A stretch of DNA of 64,000 nt, taken from Neoscytalidium dimidiatum (Eukaryota; Ascomycota; Dothideomycetes; Botryosphaeriales; Botryosphaeriaceae). The DNA lies in contig CM074700.1 in NCBI GenBank assembly GCA_037367355.1, positions 2,480,001-2,544,000 of the forward strand. The letters run 5' to 3'. Shown piece after piece: positions 59,147 through 64,000 of this stretch (positions within the stretch are counted from its first letter, which is position 1; each line of letters opens with the position of its first letter). The position numbers were made by a program, and so were the translations under genes. Under the pieces are notes generated by a model. It was given only the letters and a program-made list of their open reading frames with translations. It did no database searches and was not told where the DNA came from.

Positions 59147-60936
59147 CATGTCTCGGAGCCCTGTCGAGCATGTCCAAAGCACTCTGCGACAATCACTGCT
59201 TTAGACGGCCTTCGTTGCACTTACTTCTTTCCATATAGCTGACTTCCCGACCAGCACCGTGCAGCCATATCAAATGCGCTAGTCACTGACTTCGGTGATT
59301 ATGATCCGTCTGCTTGATCATCGTTATCCTGGCTTTCTCATGCGATATTGACTTCCTGCCGCTATCTTTGTTTCGACCCTTTTGCTTTGCAATCGGACCT
59401 TCTTTCGCGTTACGAGTATGGGCATGATTGAGCGGAAATTTTGTGTGTTTCCTTCTGGCGCCCACATGCGAAACGGCCGTGTTGCAGTCAAGAAATAAAT
59501 GACAAGAGCGACGTTGACTGCCTGAATTCGTAACCAACATGGCGGAAGCACATTTGCAGCAATTTCATCAAAGGACTGAGCTTGATTGCTTTTTTGGTAC
59601 CCGACGCGCCGGAGCTTTTATAGATGTTGGGGCGGTTGGTCTATAGGTGCATGACTATAAGTACCGTGCCTGCTACTATGGACGTTCCCCGCAATATTTT
59701 TTTGTCGGTTGGACAAACCATCATCCTCACACAGACACACCATCAAAGTCTCCGCGGGGATCGTTGTGATTATTGCCACTCGCTTTTGCTTTCCCAATGA
59801 AGTTGTCTGACAGTATATGATGCAACACTCAGCCAGCCACACTGTATTGCGCATAAATTGCCGCACCAACAGTTTCTAGGCGGTTCTCCAGGTGCTGTGC
59901 CGCATGCAGGAGTATGTACAGGCGTCTGCTCCTACACGCGCCGCTCGCATATGCATTTTGTGGGCAACCATGGGCTGCGACCCGCTGCAACCTTCGTTCG
60001 CTCCCACTCTTGCATGCCTGCATGCGCGGATGCATGTCAAAACGGTCTAGATCTAAGACACTACTCGCACTCGCTTTCCTCCTCCACACGCCGATTCCGT
60101 CTCAAGCCACGAGTCACGGCGAGAAACATCACCCACTCACTCACCATTGACCCCTTGGTATGCGTCATGAAAAGAGGGCCTTTAAAAAAATAATAAAGAA
60201 GATCCAAGATCCCACGTGGGAACAATGATCCTCGCGTCGTGTCACCGATCCGTCAACGATTCACGGTACCCCAAGCATTCCGTTTCCCGGTTTGGTCCAC
60301 ACACGTTTCGCTTGTTCTCGCCCTACGATATTCTGCAGGGGTATTGGTTGTTCCTTCGTCACTCAATCCTTGGGAATAGGAGAGTCAGGTCTGGAGAACC
60401 ATCCTTGGGCTCTTCTGCATGGACTAGAAGCATTTGACTCTCGGGAAGCGCACATCACGACAAAAGCTACCGTATTTCTTAAAACGGGCAGAAACGGGCC
60501 TCCTCAACGGCCGCAGACTCTGGACTGAATCAGTACGACCATTCAACCCGCAGCTACGACTCGTGCTGGCTTATGACTAAATGCACATTCGTCACCCACT
60601 AGCATCAGTTTGCGCTGTTTGCTTTTTTTTTTTTTCCCCTTTCTCCCCCCTCCCCAATCGCCGACAGTCCTCGGAAACGGTTCCTCTGTCTGGTTTCCCG
60701 TTGCCTTTCTCACCTTCCCCCCTCTCGTTCCTACCCGTAGGGCGGTCGTTCTTGTCAGGGCTACGCCAAACCTTATCTTTCTTCCTTCCTGTCCCACTAA
60801 CCCACCTCCCCTCCTTCCCCCTTTTCCTCCTCTCGCCTTTCTCTTCTCGACGAGACAAAGTACTTCCAGCAAGTCCGATTGGACCGGCTCTGCTCCAGCT
60901 GGCACGCTGCCCGCCCCACAGAAATCCTTCGGACGC

Positions 60937-60974
60937 GCGCGCGCGCACACGCACACACACACACACACACACAC
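60937..60974. repeat. Alternating (GC)n(CA)n tract
   Basis: CG/GC dinucleotides run into an array of CA units. It is the second purine-pyrimidine alternating tract of the window and also potentially Z-forming. Confidence 0.85.
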
Positions 60975-62006
60975 GCAACCAGCATTCGGCTCCCGTTTGC
61001 TTCCCTTGCCGTTGATTGGCAGTGGTTACCGCACGCTTTGCCCTTTTTTTTTTTTTTTCATGCGTGCCTAGGGCGAACTCGCCCGAGTAAGCAAGAAAAC
61101 AAATAAAAGTATATTCTTCTCAGCCCTCGCGCGCGACCGAGGTGACTGTGGCTGTACCGCATGGGGTAATTTTTTTTTTGGGCGATGGGGGAGGGGAAGG
61201 GAAGTAAGCGGTATGGTGTGCGTCTCTCCTCTGTTTTGTGTGGTATGCGGTCGGCGAGGGGGAGGGGCGAACTGTAGTGTGACGGGGGAAAGGAGGGCCG
61301 GGTTGGGGGAAGTGGGAGGCGTGCGAATCAGTGGTTGGGGTCGAGGGGAGAAGAGAGACGGCGCGCGCGGGTGGAAGATAGGAACGATGTCCGACGGCCG
61401 GTTCGGCCGCTTCCTCCTAGACGATCGTTTTCTCTTTGCGGTGGTGGATGGGCGACGGGAATGGGCGGCGCGCGGCCGTTAGCGTGGGACGATGGTGGGC
61501 GGAGACGGGTTCGTATTGCATGTAAGTATGACGGATCGGCTGTGTCGGGCATGACGAGTGTGGCTGCTCGTTGGCTAGAACACGCCATAGATGCATTGGG
61601 TAGGTCTTCGCGTGCGATGGAATTGACTTTCTCGGCCGTCAGACAATCAGGATTAGTGTTGAAAAGATGTGTTTCATGGGAAGATTTAGCTAAGACACAT
61701 GGTGATTTTGAAGGAACACTTAGTGTGAATTATCTATGTGTAGGTAGGTATGTCTCGTGTGTCAGCGTCTGTTCAATCAGGCATATTTCTCTAGAGTCTA
61801 AGGTCATAATTCATCCCCTTCATCTCCCGTTAACACCCCTCAGTCCTCTCCCTTACGGCGAACTGGCAAACAGGTGTGTCCTAGTGAGTGAACAGGAACC
61901 GGACACATTCACCCGAACGGTGAAAGGTATGAATGGCCATGAATCCATCCGGGGAAATGCTTTAACTGCCCACTGTCCGTTACAATAGTCCCCGAGCTCC
62001 ACGCAC

Positions 62007-64000
62007 TCACCAGCCGCTTCCGCCTCCCAAACCCAAACCTCTCACGAACCTCACGTCCGCCGCCTGCCTCTCCAAGGCCCGCCTCATAGTTCTTCCATAT
62101 TCCTGCTCTCTCTTCCTTCTTGCAACCTCCTCAGCACTCTCCATCCTCTCTTCAAAGTCTCCTTGCTCAAAAAGCGGCTTGGTGCCGAAACCAAGGAGAC
62201 CAATCCGCCCATCACCTGTCCAAATTATCAAGTTATCCTTGTTCAATTCAGCGCCGTGCGCGCTATCTGTCGCGCTGCGGCACAGGGTTGGCACGAGCTT
62301 CTGAACGATATCGCCCTCACCGTGCTGCTGAGAAGGCGCAGAAAAAAGGGTTCCAACGTCGAACGGAGAGTCTGCACGGCCATCACGCTGGTTTTGCTCA
62401 GAGTGACTGGACTGAGGCCGGTCTGGATTTATGTTAAAGGAGCGGATGGGCGTGAAACCGTCGCGCTCCATCCACTTGACGTTGCCATCGCCATCGCTGT
62501 AGACGAGTCGCGCGCCGTGTGTCGACACGCTAAGGAGCTTCGAAGACGACGCGGTCTGCCGGTTTTGGATACATGCACCACGGTTGCGAATGGCGGAGCT
62601 GGTGTCGCTGGAGAGGATGGTGTGGCGCGGATCGGAGGACAAACCAAAAAGCTCGAGGGAGCCTTTCCCTTTGTACTCTCCCGCCGCCACGATGGTGTGA
62701 CCGGTAATGGATGGATCTTTGTGGACCGTATTGTCCATGTACATGCTGTGGAATCCGAGGTTCCGAGGAATGAATGGGTGGTGTATGAGCGTCATTGATG
62801 ATATTCGGGCTCCGGAGTGGACAGTTCCGCGGAGGCGGGGGAAGAAGCGCCTGTCGTAGTTCAAAAGACTGGTGAAGCGCCCGCCGACCCAAATATCACC
62901 GTTCCCATCCCATTCACGGTCTGGTAGATGGAGGATTGATAGGGGGCCCGGTTGCGAGAGGACGGCATGTTTACGAGGTATATTTCCGAGGAGGACATCG
63001 TCAAAGCTGCTCTGCGGCGGCGTGCCTGCAATCAGCTCGCAACGGACAGGAAGATTGGAGCCATCGGGGACCTGTTGCTGGCGTGGATCGTGCAAATGAA
63101 TTGTCATGTTGGTGCCGACCGTGACAGGAGTCGGGTGCCTCGCCTCCGACAATGTGGTGATCGGGAAGGGATATTTGGATTCAGAGATTATCTGGAGGGT
63201 GCTGAGGTCCACCTCTTTCAGGACGTTCAGCACGGCAAAGTAACCTTTGTTCTGCCTATTATCGATGCTCACGCACTCCACCGCGCCCGTCTCCGTCATG
63301 ACAGCCTTGCTCTCAGCGATGGGAGCATTCCCGGCGAGACGTCCTGGCTCGGTCCTATCAAGGATGGAGCCTCGTTTGGTATCGAATCCGTCTCTGTTCC
63401 GTTCGCTAATATCCCAAACGCATATACTGCCGTCGTCTAGAGGCGCGAATATCTTGTCGGCCATTTGGGTATCCTCGTCGTAGTACACTCCGAGACCGGT
63501 TGCCTCTGCCGGTTCTTTGTCGTCACCAACGCCGTTGTACGTCTGCTGCACCCAGCTCATCTGAACCGGGGCATGCCTCGCAATAAACTCCTCGTAGAAG
63601 CTGATCTTCTCTCCTGGGTATGAGGGGTCCCAATTGGCAAAGGCGCGCTGGCGCTGGGCGATGGCCATTTTGTGAGCAACCATTTCCGCGTTCGGGGCAC
63701 TCTCATTGTATACGGTTGGATCTGCTTGCTCCTGCATTGCATTGGCAAGCTCAGCCATATGAGGGGTCATGCGCGACAGCAGCTGCTGGCGGCGGCGGAT
63801 GGCCTCGGCGCGGGAGTGCTGGTAGCATATCGCCTTCCAGAGCCTGTCGTCACGGAAGACGCGGAGGAAGCGGCGGGAGACCGAATGGAGGTTGATGATG
63901 TCAAGGGGTTCGAGATCTAAGCGACATGGTTAGCCGGGCTGTTTATGTCAATCCCCCCGCGGAGTGGGGGGAAGCTTAGAAGCTTGGGAGATTACGTGCA
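62007..64000 (-). CDS. F-box protein with WD-repeat-like domain (5' end missing)
   Basis: The main exon runs from 63916 to the stop at 62007 and encodes 636 residues. It begins at an acceptor (GGCTAACC branch, CGCTTAG) with the sequence LEPLDIINLHSVSRRFLRVF and DDRLWKAICYQHS, the second half of an F-box. Further on are WVQQTYNGVGDD, APLDDGSICVWDISERNR (a clear WD blade), VECVSIDNRQNKGYFAVLNV, MTIHLHDPR, LSILHLPDREWDGNGDIWVG, GARLVYSDGDGNVKWMERDG and LIIWTGDGRIGLLGFG, spaced like beta-propeller blades. A Gly-rich end (GLGLGGGSGW) closes it. Such proteins act as SCF ubiquitin-ligase substrate receptors; that is inferred. A donor GTAAT at 63995 suggests an upstream exon starting beyond the window, with a 79-nt intron 63917-63995. 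Confidence 0.8.

Larger units (their letters stand above)
57620..62006. other. Intergenic region between SFP1 and the F-box/WD gene
   Basis: No gene is supported in these 4.4 kb, which lie between two 3' ends. A 257-codon plus-strand frame (58284-59057) has no motif or compositional sign of coding. Visible items are T runs (58271-58285, 60626-60637, 61045-61059), a perfect palindrome at 59063-59076, a tRNA-like relic at 59081-59146 on the minus strand and an alternating (GC)n(CA)n tract at 60937-60974. Confidence 0.55.

Overview
This is a nuclear contig segment from a filamentous ascomycete (Pezizomycotina). The evidence is many short introns (about 45-80 nt) with GT...AG ends and CTAAC/CTGAC-like branch sites, long GC-rich intergenic DNA, and fungus-typical genes: a group III HAMP-repeat hybrid histidine kinase, an SFP1 zinc-finger regulator, a TINA-like spindle-pole protein and an alpha-aminoadipate-pathway LYS1. 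Protein style and intron architecture would fit Dothideomycetes, but I cannot prove the class from sequence alone. Fifteen protein genes are supported; two run off the edges.

Layout. 0-10.4 kb is the gene-dense part: the 5' end of LYS1 (-), a secreted class 3 lipase/feruloyl-esterase-like enzyme (+), then three consecutive genes for mitochondrial proteins, SDH4 (-), the beta subunit of mitochondrial processing peptidase (+) and the ATP synthase inhibitor IF1 (-), and a 14-3-3 gene (+). SDH4 and the MPP gene are divergent over a 252-bp promoter with a CCAAT box; IF1 also has a CCAAT box close upstream. 10.4-27.5 kb is gene-poor, GC-rich DNA full of simple repeats, with one small gene (SCOC-like coiled coil, 18.3-18.9 kb) in the middle. 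27.5-32.2 kb holds a divergent pair concerned with transport: nucleoporin NSP1 (-) and an acidic, LAA2-like putative AP-1 accessory protein (+). 34.6-38.8 kb is the NIK1/OS-1 histidine kinase (+), and 41.6-45.3 kb a ULS1-type SNF2/RING translocase (+). 47.4-52.6 kb is a second divergent pair, TINA-like (-) and tRNA-dihydrouridine synthase DUS3 (+). 55.6-57.6 kb is SFP1 (+). The right edge carries most of an F-box/WD-repeat-like gene (-).

The genes are housekeeping or regulatory and do not form one pathway; no secondary-metabolite cluster, CRISPR, rRNA or intact tRNA gene was seen. The mitochondrial trio is the clearest functional grouping. Several regulators (14-3-3, SCOC, NIK1, ULS1, SFP1) have long C/T-rich tracts directly upstream of the start codon.

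The most interesting unexplained signal is a dispersed, almost palindromic element of about 60-65 bp whose two ends are inverted copies of GAAGCAGTCGTCCGGACGTA. I find five clear copies (24.4, 40.0, 40.2, 40.7 and 46.1 kb) and two decayed ones (0.7 and 16.7 kb), all outside genes and three of them packed upstream of the ULS1-like gene. It looks like a very small MITE-like family.
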